A stretch of DNA of 64,000 nucleotides from Amoebidium appalachense (lineage: Eukaryota; Ichthyosporea): NCBI GenBank assembly GCA_963693365.1, contig CAVNZM010000012.1, forward strand, positions 4,588,001 through 4,652,000, given 5' to 3'. The notes beneath the pieces were generated by a model that was not told the origin of the DNA, searched no databases, and saw only the letters and a list, made by a program, of their open reading frames with translations. Every line of letters begins with the position of its first letter. Within the stretch, counting starts at the first letter, position 1. A program made the translations under genes and the position numbers. Positions 29,854 through 64,000 of the stretch are shown piece after piece.

Positions 29854-30630
29854 CGCTCCCCCCTCCCCCCGGGGCCCCCCGCCCTGGACCCCCTCCCCTT
29901 CCCTCTCCCCCCCCCCCCCCCCCCCCCCCCCCCCGGCCCCCCGCCCAACCCTCCCCCGGGTGCGCGCGCGCGCGCGTTTTGCCGCGCTCATGCCACAGTG
30001 CTACATTGACCTCGATAGTTTGCCAAACGGTGTGTGTGTGTGTGTGTGTGTGTGTGCCTGCGCGCGCACCGGTGCACGCGTGCATGTTTGTTTGTCACAC
30101 AACGTTACTATGATGTAGAGCGGGTTATAATAGCGTACTGACTCCTTGCTAAGGCCATGCATGTGTGCGGCATGTGGCCCTCTTCGACAGAGACAGCTGC
30201 GCGCGTGTGTACACCTCCGAGTTACAGCCGTGTGTGTATGTGAACTCCGTGAGTCACACCGGTGTGCATGCATGTGTGTGTACACATGTACATGTGTGTA
30301 TGTCGGCTCCGAGTTACGAGCTGCACTGCCAGACGGTATTCAACGATGTGGATGTCGTTTTTGTGTCACCCTCCCCATCGAGTCCTCTCCCTCGTGTGGA
30401 TGACTTTTTCGACCTGTGGTTTCGACAGCAAACATTGCCATTGGAAACTCATTCGCTCTACTGAGCTGAAAACCACCGCACGTATGACTAAGACGTTTTG
30501 AAACAAACGGCGGAGCTTCAGCGTTTCAGCCAAGCCTTTTGCTTCCTTGACCCGTACGTGCGGATCCGCAGCCTGCGTTAACTCTGCCTCCATGGGCAGA
30601 TCTAGAATGGCAGTGGAATGTCTGGAAAAA
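29608..30630. other. Spacer between SINE and LINE remnants
   Basis: It contains long C runs at 29820-29852 and 29908-29934, a CG/GT stretch near 29963-30060, and otherwise mixed sequence without a recognisable gene. Overlapping short frames on both strands look like chance. Confidence 0.5.
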
Positions 30631-30631
30631 T

Positions 30632-30770
30632 TTTTTTTAATGACTTTATTGATGTGCTCATAGAAGGTGAAAAGGCGAGATATCGCAGATATCCCGGGAT
30701 AAGGAAAAAAAACCGCTCATGAAAAGAAGATATCGGCCAAAAAAATACACGGTGCTTTAGATAACATCGT
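30632..30770 (-). mobile_element. LINE 3' end remnant, minus orientation
   Basis: In reverse complement it ends GAGCACATCAATAAAGTCATTAAAAAAA and carries paired GATATC motifs, matching the 3' ends at 31050-31165 and 31590-31720. No coding sequence remains. Confidence 0.65.
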
Positions 30771-30895
30771 AACGCATAGTACTATGTACAGCACAACTGA
30801 TAGGGGTCACCTCGGGAAGGATAGGTTCAGAAATAAAGTTGCAAAGAAAGGAGACAGCTGCAAGAACAAAAAAAAAAAAAAGAAAAAAAAAAAGA

Positions 30896-31165
30896 AGAAA
30901 TTAGAAATTAGAAGACTGGCTTATTTAGATAATCCTGATATTACGTTAATCCAGTCAAAAGAAAAAAATATTACGTCTATTGACTATCTGTTGAACCACG
31001 GTATGTTTAACGAGTTATTATTATTATTATTTATTGATTATTTAAGTCGTTATCTCCTCCGTATCCGAGAGTGAGGGCTTTTGTATTTTCTTCTCCGAGA
31101 TATCGGTCACATCTCGATGGCTTCTATTTTGCTGAGCATATCAATAAAGTCATTATAAAAAAAAT
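30896..31165 (+). mobile_element. LINE 3' end remnant, plus orientation
   Basis: It encodes LEIRRLAYLDNPDIT...ITSIDYLLNHGMF, almost the same residues as the C-terminus of the LINE remnant at 34936-35901. It then continues through a 3' UTR ending GAGCATATCAATAAAGTC and a short A run. An internal small insertion and an A-rich start show it is a broken, 5'-truncated copy. Confidence 0.75.
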
Positions 31166-31589
31166 GTTTTTGTAAGCCGTTCAAGTGAATGATTGGCCGA
31201 CGTTATATGATCAGGCTACCACCACAGTACGATCATATGTCAGCCGATATCAGTCACTGCCATTGTTGTGTGCGAGTCCCCCGTCAATCCGGATCATGTT
31301 TCAGTGTCATGGTTTGAAACTTTTTTTTTTTTTTAAAAAAATATATATATATATGAAACTTTGCAACACCTTGAATCATCACAGTGGCACTACGATATAC
31401 ACCAAATAGCTTCTTGGGTGAACAGCGTATATGCATTAAGGGTGGATTATTCGTCATTTACTTCATTCTCCGACTCCACGGCAGCCATCATAGGTGCACC
31501 GGCGAAATCTGCAAGGTCGAGGAGGCTCACTGTCACGGCCGGCCCGCGTGTACAGCCCCCGCGGAATCGGCGAATTTTGGCATTTGCAA

Positions 31590-31720
31590 TTTTTTTATTT
31601 TTTATTTTTTATATGACTTTATTGATATGCTCATGAAAGAGAAGCAAGCCGGAGATATCACAGATATCTCAGAGAAGAAAATACAAAAACCCCCACTCAC
31701 GGATACGGAGGAGATAACAT
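31590..31720 (-). mobile_element. LINE 3' end remnant, minus orientation
   Basis: Reverse complement of the same 3' UTR as 31050-31165 (shared TATCTCCTCCGTATCCG and GAGCATATCAATAAAGTC blocks), with an A-rich end at 31590-31605. With 31050-31165 it forms an inverted pair about 440 bp apart. Confidence 0.7.
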
Positions 31721-31769
31721 CTCAATTTAGATGTATGGTTGCTTCCGATTGCTTTATGAGCTCGGTTTA

Positions 31770-32144
31770 GGCTGTGATCCCACAGGGATCAGAGATCGTC
31801 GACAACACTTACATATAGCTACACACATCACTTTACAGGCTTACCACAACCTCGTCCTCATATCCCTACCAAAACCTCACTCCCTCCCCCCACCACCCGT
31901 GCGCAGGGGGGCATGCGTGTGTGCGTGTACGTGCGTGTATATGTGTGTTTTGTGTGTGTGTGTGTGTGGGTGGGTGTGTGAGTGAACATGTGTACGTGTG
32001 TTGTGTGTGCATGTGTGTGCATGTGTGTGTGTGTGTGCATGTGTGTGTGTGTGTTGTGTTGTGGGGACGTGCGCATAAAGCTCGGAAGCTGTGTATGCAA
32101 TGCAATGTTGGGATGCAACCCTAGAGCTCGGGCGGGTGGGTGGG
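31770..32144. other. GT-rich spacer next to the tyrosine-recombinase element
   Basis: Unique sequence followed by GT microsatellite (31915-32055) and GGGT repeats abutting the element's left direct repeat. I see no gene. Confidence 0.6.
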
Positions 32145-32308
32145 TGAAGTGGGTGCGACGTTGGGAAATGAGCTAACGACTAGTAGGAGTTCGCTCCTTA
32201 TATACCAACGGAGCTCACCCAATGGGCTATCATTGTTAGAAACACTATTTCAACCAATGATTGCCCTAGAATACACTCTAAATAGTGCTTGATGAATCAA
32301 GCTAAGTA
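32145..32308 (-). repeat. 164-bp direct repeat, copy 1 (downstream of YR)
   Basis: Identical base for base to 34650-34813. It contains TTATATA (32199-32205) and a short internal near-palindrome of GGAG/CTCC. Outside it lies a GGGT tract; inside it begins TTTAGATGTATGGTTGCT. Confidence 0.95.
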
Positions 32309-32401
32309 TTTAGATGTATGGTTGCTACCTGCGTCCACTGCTGCCTTCATGATCAGACAAGTATTGCGCCGTTACAAGCTTATTAGAGAGCCTTTACACA
32401 A

Positions 32402-33661
32402 TCAACTGCAAACAAGGCCCCGCAGGGCTTCAAAATACAGCACGTCGTCGGCTGTATGTTGGTGGCCGGTGCCGTAGGTGGCCGGCTTCGCGCCAAGCCA
32501 GGCGCCGAGCCAATCAATTTGCTGGTCAGAGACCCCCGCAGCCTTGGCCGCGCCGACCATGCCATGACGGAGGCAGTGGAAGGTGACGGCGTTGGCTAAC
32601 AGGGGCTCCACGCCGATAGCGCACAACTCGCGCTGCATCCACTCGGTCTGGTGGTTGACGTTACCGGTGGGGAGGATGCAGTGGGGGGCGCCGGGGGGAC
32701 GGGGGGTGTCAGCCACTGCTGCCTGTAGGGCCGGGACACAGATGGTGGGCACCACTCGCGTGCGCACGACGGGGTCACGCAACTTGCCCGCGCCTTGCTT
32801 GATTTTCCGCAGCCGTAGAGTGATGGGGTGGCCTTGTGGGTGCGGGCCTTCAAAAACCACGTCTTCTGCGAGCAGGTCGGTGACCGTGGTCCACCGCAGG
32901 CCCCAGAGGTAGGCCAACAGGAGCACTCCCAGGCGCCGCTGTGTGTCGGCGGTGGTCTGCGGCTGGTGGGTGAGGATGAGGGACACCCATTCGGCATCGA
33001 AACACCGCCGCGGGTCGGCCAGCTTGTCGGGGTTACGCTGCATATGGGTGCGGGTGTACCCCTGGGTGAGGGCGGACATGACCGATGGGGGAGGGTATGG
33101 GAGCCCCCAAAGTTCGTGTACCTTGCGCAGGGCAGAGAGCTTGCCGACCACCGTGCCCGGCGCGTAATTTCGCTCCATCAACTTGGCCACATACGCAGTG
33201 GCAACCGTGCCGGTGAGGGGCCAAGGGGCGAAGGCGGACTCTTGACAAAACTGAAGGTAAAACCGAATTTCCATCTGGTAGCGCTCCCAGGTGGTGGCGG
33301 CAAGGGTGTTGCTCATCAAAACATCCACATTTGCCCGGAGGGTTGGGGGCATAGATTGGACCACAGCCGCACGCCACGCACCAAAGTCGCCGATGGGAGA
33401 AACATAAACACGCCCCGTCGCCGCGGGTTGTACATCCACAGTGGGAGGGGGCCCCGCAGCCAGTGGGCCCCCCACACCACCTTCTTGACCGGGCAAAATA
33501 ATCACCCCTTCAGGGGCACCGGGGGGCGGAGAAGTCGACCTTGGCGGCTCCGCAGGTGCTGGGGAAGGGGCAGGTGCAGAAACTACCGGGACAGTGTCCT
33601 CCGCCGCGGTGGCGAAGTTCAAGGCCCAGAGGGGCATTTTCCGCAGCGACCTAATAAACAA
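32402..33661 (-). CDS. Tyrosine recombinase (YR) of the mobile element
   Basis: A 419-codon intronless frame. Residues 1-85 are Pro/Ala-rich and probably disordered. A core-binding helical domain follows (about 110-205, including TWERYQMEIRFYLQFCQ), then the catalytic domain. Catalytic residues are all identifiable: Arg in YLWGLRWTTVTDLL (R256), the HxxR box in FHCLRHG (H362, R365), Trp in GAWLG (W388), and the nucleophile Tyr in ATYGTGH (Y396), eight residues after the Trp as usual. Known role: strand exchange through a covalent 3'-phosphotyrosine, integrating a circular DNA intermediate without target duplication. Its organisation resembles the YR of DIRS/Ngaro-like elements. The frame is uninterrupted, suggesting a functional enzyme. 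The start ATG at 33661 is the first in frame. Confidence 0.88.
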   Translation of the reverse strand: MFIRSLRKMPLWALNFATAAEDTVPVVSAPAPSPAPAEPPRSTSPPPGAPEGVIILPGQEGGVGGPLAAGPPPTVDVQPAATGRVYVSPIGDFGAWRAAVVQSMPPTLRANVDVLMSNTLAATTWERYQMEIRFYLQFCQESAFAPWPLTGTVATAYVAKLMERNYAPGTVVGKLSALRKVHELWGLPYPPPSVMSALTQGYTRTHMQRNPDKLADPRRCFDAEWVSLILTHQPQTTADTQRRLGVLLLAYLWGLRWTTVTDLLAEDVVFEGPHPQGHPITLRLRKIKQGAGKLRDPVVRTRVVPTICVPALQAAVADTPRPPGAPHCILPTGNVNHQTEWMQRELCAIGVEPLLANAVTFHCLRHGMVGAAKAAGVSDQQIDWLGAWLGAKPATYGTGHQHTADDVLYFEALRGLVCS

Positions 33662-33794
33662 CGAATGGAAGAACGTGGAAACTCAATACGGTAGAACAGT
33701 GTAACTCAAAGTAAACCAATTTTTTGGGGAATATTGCTGCGCTATGGTACAGTGCCCAGCGTACGCCGCTGGGAGAAGGAAGGCGAAGGGACCT
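33662..33794 (-). other. Gap between gag-like and YR frames
   Basis: 133 bp with no open frame linking the two ORFs. No trace of a reverse transcriptase or RNase H is visible here. An overlapping minus-strand frame (33683-34153) reads Arg/Ser/Pro-rich and looks like a shadow of gag. Confidence 0.7.
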
Positions 33795-34538
33795 CTACTG
33801 GCGCGGAGCGCCGGTAGAGTGACTGCCACTTGGTGCCGTCCTGTTGGGGTTGGGGTAGCCTCCGCGGCCGCCCTCATGCATGTAGGGGCCCGCGGGCCCG
33901 CCCTCGCTAGCTTGCTTGTTGGCCGATGCGCGAACCAGCTCGGATTCGCGCTCCTTCTGTTTGGCGTGCGCAACAGCCTTGGACCACTTGGTGCCGTACT
34001 TGGTGTTGTACGTCTTCTCAATTTGGGCGCGGGCGACCTCTGCAACTGCGTGACCCTCCGCGCGCCGAATGTACAACAGCTGGAGTCTGTCGCCGCCGTA
34101 ACTGATGAGGTCGACGACGAGCTCGCGGAGCAGGGTAAGCTGACGGGCCGCAAAGGCGTCCGCCGACTCGTTGGCTAGCTTGGGTAGTGCAGCAACCAAA
34201 TTGAGCGCCTGCACACCCGCGTTGACCAGCCCTATCCACTGTTCAGCCTCCTCCTTGATGGGCTTGGGGAGGTCTCCCCCAGGGAACAATCCATCTGACG
34301 ACAAGGGCCGTGGGCCAAATGGGAAACGCCCGTCAACCACAAAATGCTCGACGGCTTGTAGAGATGTGTGCGACTCCACGAACTCGCCGCGGGTGAGTCG
34401 TAGCACGTTTTGCTGCGGGTTCCAAGTTTGCCGAAGGCGCTCACACCGCTGCTCGTCCGACTCCTCCTTGTTGTGGTTATCAGCCGGAAAGAGCCTGCGA
34501 ACCTCGGTGCTATACAGGTTGAAGGCAGCGTTCTCCAT
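33795..34538 (-). CDS. Gag-like protein of the mobile element
   Basis: A 247-residue frame with a good start context (AGCATGG). The first 180 residues look helical (EEAEQWIGLVNAGVQALNLVAALPKLA, RQLTLLRELVVDLISYGGDRLQLLYIRR); a basic Lys/Arg/Glu segment follows, then a Gly/Pro/Asn/Ser-rich tail with GGRGGYPNPNR. A helical core plus a basic Gly/Arg-rich tail is the usual layout of DIRS-type gag proteins, which lack a CCHC knuckle. I recognise no specific family motif, so gag is inferred from position next to a tyrosine recombinase and from composition. Confidence 0.55.
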   Translation of the reverse strand: MENAAFNLYSTEVRRLFPADNHNKEESDEQRCERLRQTWNPQQNVLRLTRGEFVESHTSLQAVEHFVVDGRFPFGPRPLSSDGLFPGGDLPKPIKEEAEQWIGLVNAGVQALNLVAALPKLANESADAFAARQLTLLRELVVDLISYGGDRLQLLYIRRAEGHAVAEVARAQIEKTYNTKYGTKWSKAVAHAKQKERESELVRASANKQASEGGPAGPYMHEGGRGGYPNPNRTAPSGSHSTGAPRQ

Positions 34539-34649
34539 GCTAGGCGAGGAATTAGGGTGACAAGTTCTGCCACCTAACCGTAGCTTACTTAGATCTAAGT
34601 GTGCGAAGGGGACTGCAACCTAAACCGAGCTCTCGCCAAAAACGTCGCA

Positions 34650-34813
34650 TGAAGTGGGTGCGACGTTGGGAAATGAGCTAACGACTAGTAGGAGTTCGCT
34701 CCTTATATACCAACGGAGCTCACCCAATGGGCTATCATTGTTAGAAACACTATTTCAACCAATGATTGCCCTAGAATACACTCTAAATAGTGCTTGATGA
34801 ATCAAGCTAAGTA
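34650..34813 (-). repeat. 164-bp direct repeat, copy 2 (upstream of gag)
   Basis: Identical to 32145-32308. On the minus strand it begins TACTTAGCTTGATTCATC. As the upstream repeat it is the likely promoter or A1-type terminal repeat of the element. Confidence 0.95.
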
Positions 34814-34935
34814 ATAATCATACACCCTAGAAAACTCGTTAAACATTTCATTGCTGTGGCTCTTTCGAAGTCGGTTATTTTGGTGGTCATGTAGCCTGTG
34901 GCTGCACGTTGCCTTCATATCCACTGGACCACTGA
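34814..34935 (-). other. LINE-like 3' flank beside the element
   Basis: On the minus strand it contains TGTTTAACGAGTT, a block also present right after the LINE remnant coding end at 31004-31018, followed by an A-rich stretch. It appears to be part of a LINE 3' UTR into or beside which the tyrosine-recombinase element inserted. Confidence 0.5.
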
Positions 34936-35901
34936 TCAATAAATCCCAGTCAAGAGAAAAAAAAAAAAAAAAAAAAACATACGGTGGTTTAACAGATAGT
35001 CAATAGAAGTAATATCAGGATTATCTAAATAAGCTAGTCTTCGAATTTCTAACGGAAGAATCTGAGATAAATAAATACATTTATCTAGATGTTTGCGAGA
35101 AGAAGGTTCTGCACAAAAGTGACACAAACATTCATGGAAACTAAGGTTACAACGCCAAAATAAACATTTCCAAGCAATATCACACGAAGGGGTTAGAATG
35201 GCAAAATCGGCAAGTGTGGCAGGGTTACAATTACGAGAGGAAGGATGAATATAAGTAGCTAATTTACATAACGATTGTAGAGAAAATAGACGAGTCTCTA
35301 ATATAAAAAGAAGCACAGGCTCAAGAGTCCTACCATGATACTCTTTATCACAACGATGAAGCAAAGGATATTGAGTATGAAACCAAGTAACATACTGCTG
35401 ATAAATAGGGGAAGAGAAAAATAAAGGAGACAAATATTTAAAAGGATATCTCTGATTGGGAGATAGAATGGGTACAGGACATTTCGCACGAACATTAGAA
35501 ATGGGAACAGGGTCTAAAGAAGGAAAGAATTGCAACAAAGGATGATAAGAAGGAAGCCTAACCAAATGAAAACAAAAGCGAAGGCCTAACTCATTCATAC
35601 GCTGACTCGTCGGAGGGAGACCAAAAACACTCAGCAAAGGAGCCGCCAGAGGATGCCTACGCGAGGTCCGAAAGATGAACTGGATGAATTCACGCTGGTG
35701 CGGAAAGGAATCGAATTCCCGAAGCGCCGCGCGCTGTTGCCGTGGAGGGGCACACAAGAGTAACGGGAGGCCATATTCGAAACATGGACGAAGAAAAACT
35801 TTATAAAGAGTGAGCAGATTAGCAGGATGGACATTAGAAATACTTGCGAAAATGCCTTGATAGATGTGTAAACGACCACGCGCACGGGAAAAGACCCCCA
35901 A
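34936..35901 (-). pseudogene. LINE reverse transcriptase C-terminal remnant
   Basis: The open frame of about 310 codons starts after the RT catalytic core, so this is a 5'-truncated LINE. It reads FLRPCFEYGLPLLL, matching FVFPACEYGLPLLA of the 2.2-4.1 kb LINE. It continues through a long helical region to a CCHC knuckle CHFCAEPSSRKHLDKC (C-x2-C-x7-H-x3-C) and the tail LEIRRLAYLDNPDITSIDYLLNHRM, before an A/T homopolymer. The frame has stayed open, so truncation is recent. The same tail recurs at 30896-31070. Confidence 0.82.
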
Positions 35902-35946
35902 AATCGATTTCTCCGTCTGGTATGTTTCTTTTTCTTTTGACTCGAT

Positions 35947-36276
35947 TTATTCGACGGAAAGATATGCAAGTATGCACGGCATACTGACTGAGAGGACAAT
36001 AAAAACTTCACGAATTAATTCGGAGTTATCCAGTAACAAGTGCATACTGAGATACCTGAACACTGTGTGAAAATCATATAAATACTCAATGTGACGACCA
36101 ACAGAATTCAACAAAAAGTCTAAAGTGTTCACATTGCCAGTCAGTGTAGCAGACACCCGCAGGGAAAGAGGTAAAACGCGACATAAAAACTCACACCTAT
36201 CAACATGCTTTCGATTAAAAAGTTCAGCACATGCTTTCGAAAAAAAGTTCAGCACTTTCGATTAAAAAGTTCAGCA
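35947..36276 (-). pseudogene. Second LINE tail remnant with internal tandem duplication
   Basis: It encodes CAELFNRKHVDRC...LPLSLRVSATLTGNVNTLDFLLNS, which aligns with the CCHC tail of the neighbouring LINE but is clearly a different family. Its upstream part (36207-36276) is a near-perfect triplicate of a 22-26 bp unit containing TTTCGA and AAAAGTTCAGCA. The frame begins within the duplication, so this is only a 3' end. Confidence 0.7.
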
Positions 36277-36894
36277 GGTATGTTGAAGATGAGTAGTTTG
36301 AAACTATGACCATCGCAACCGAGTACAACATAATGTGCTGGGAATTAACAGAAACGTACGAGTATTTTTTCCCCTTAAGACTCTATTTTCTGTGATCTAG
36401 TATAACGTGCATTCGTTGAAGGAAAATGAAGAAATGAAGTTTTCAGGGACGGATTTTTTTTTTTGAACGCGGGAAATCTGAAATTTCAAATGGGAGTCTA
36501 GAGTGGCCACTCACTCCGTCTTTTTTATCACATGCATTCGGCCCTTTTCACACGGTGCGTGTATGAAGTTGACAGTACATACGGTCAGTCACTGGTGAAG
36601 TCACACGATAGGCTAGAGTGCACGTGTTTTTCACGTCTTTAGCGTTAGAGTGTAAAAGAGGGTGGACAGTGACTAAGCAACCTAACTCAGCTAGTTGATC
36701 ATCCCACGGTGCCAGCGCTGGCTTCGGTCGACAGCATCTCATCTTTTCCAATTGTCAGCTGCACAGGCTCGACACACGCACAGATTCACCTCCAAGCTCA
36801 TTAACATTGATGCACGTTTGTAGAAACACATGGGATTCGGTTCGACAGCCACCTGCCCGCACTTGGCGTCACTATAGATTTGTTCTAGAGCATT
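36277..36894. promoter_or_regulatory. Upstream region of the giant secreted-protein gene
   Basis: A 600-bp stretch of ordinary complexity without recognisable ORFs. It should contain the promoter of the gene starting at 36895. I see no clear TATA box. Confidence 0.35.

Positions 36895-64000
<27,106 letters not shown>

Larger units (their letters stand above)
32145..34813 (-). mobile_element. Tyrosine-recombinase element: gag-like plus YR, identical 164-bp direct repeats, no RT
   Basis: A 2,669-bp unit bounded by two identical 164-bp direct repeats. In minus-strand order it holds a gag-like ORF (34538-33795), a 133-bp gap, a tyrosine recombinase ORF (33661-32402) and about 90 bp of tail. No target-site duplication is visible, as expected for tyrosine recombinases. 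Known relatives: DIRS, Ngaro and PAT retrotransposons use gag, RT/RNase H and YR; Cryptons use YR alone without repeats. This unit has gag and YR but no room for RT, so it is either an internally deleted retroelement mobilised in trans or a distinct architecture. The identical repeats and intact frames imply recent activity or recent gene conversion. It sits amid LINE remnants. Confidence 0.8.

Noticed and set aside
33683-34153. Overlapping minus-strand frame inside gag
   Set aside because: Its Arg/Ser/Pro-rich composition is what an alternative frame of GC-rich gag would give; no start context or conserved motif supports it.
32145-34813. Classification as an LTR retrotransposon
   Set aside because: The repeats lack TG...CA ends and target duplications, and the enzyme is a tyrosine recombinase rather than a DDE integrase.
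32145-34813. Classification as a typical DIRS element
   Set aside because: DIRS elements have inverted terminal repeats with an internal complementary region and an RT; here the repeats are direct and RT is absent.

Overview
The window is nuclear DNA of an intron-rich eukaryote. Genes are split by GT-AG introns, and introns and intergenic DNA are filled with long poly(C)/poly(G) runs, CA/GT and CT microsatellites, and retroelement debris. Protein content (an animal-like PLAA, a Tubby protein, and a giant secreted protein of GCC2/GCC3, EGF and VWD modules) suits a protist such as a unicellular holozoan, for example a choanoflagellate-like organism. That is inference; the species cannot be fixed from sequence alone.

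Layout: 1-2.1 kb holds part of a minus-strand gene with a DUF6729-like zinc-ribbon region, probably transposon-derived. 2.2-4.2 kb is a 5'-truncated LINE with an open reverse transcriptase frame. 4.69-16.27 kb (+) is a complete 11-exon PLAA (Ufd3/Doa1) gene of 809 codons: WD40 propeller, PFU, three DPFTG motifs, PUL. 19.1-27.4 kb (-) is a complete 9-exon Tubby-like gene of 290 codons, convergent with PLAA. Both gene models were rebuilt by hand and stay in phase across every junction.

27.4-36.3 kb is a mobile-element region: a tRNA-derived SINE with a 9-bp target-site duplication, several LINE 3' ends in both orientations, two LINE C-terminal coding remnants, and a compact 2,669-bp element bounded by two identical 164-bp direct repeats. 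That element encodes a gag-like protein and an apparently intact tyrosine recombinase but no reverse transcriptase; it is the best candidate for an undescribed system.

36.9-64.0 kb (+) is one giant secreted or membrane protein gene of at least 33 exons (about 3,275 codons so far) that runs off the right edge: signal peptide, long Cys-rich module array (five successive exons of exactly 294 bp), EGF, beta-rich modules, a VWD domain, more EGFs, a SdrD_B-like fold and a Ser/Thr-rich stalk.

A second theme is a dispersed short repeat family whose copies end in a poly(C) tract and are shortened at the opposite end, as if retroposed with a poly(C) tail. Two near-full copies lie inverted in introns of PLAA and the Tubby gene. 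Functionally, PLAA acts in ubiquitin/p97 turnover, Tubby in phosphoinositide-linked trafficking, and the giant protein in adhesion or matrix; nothing in the layout suggests they work together.
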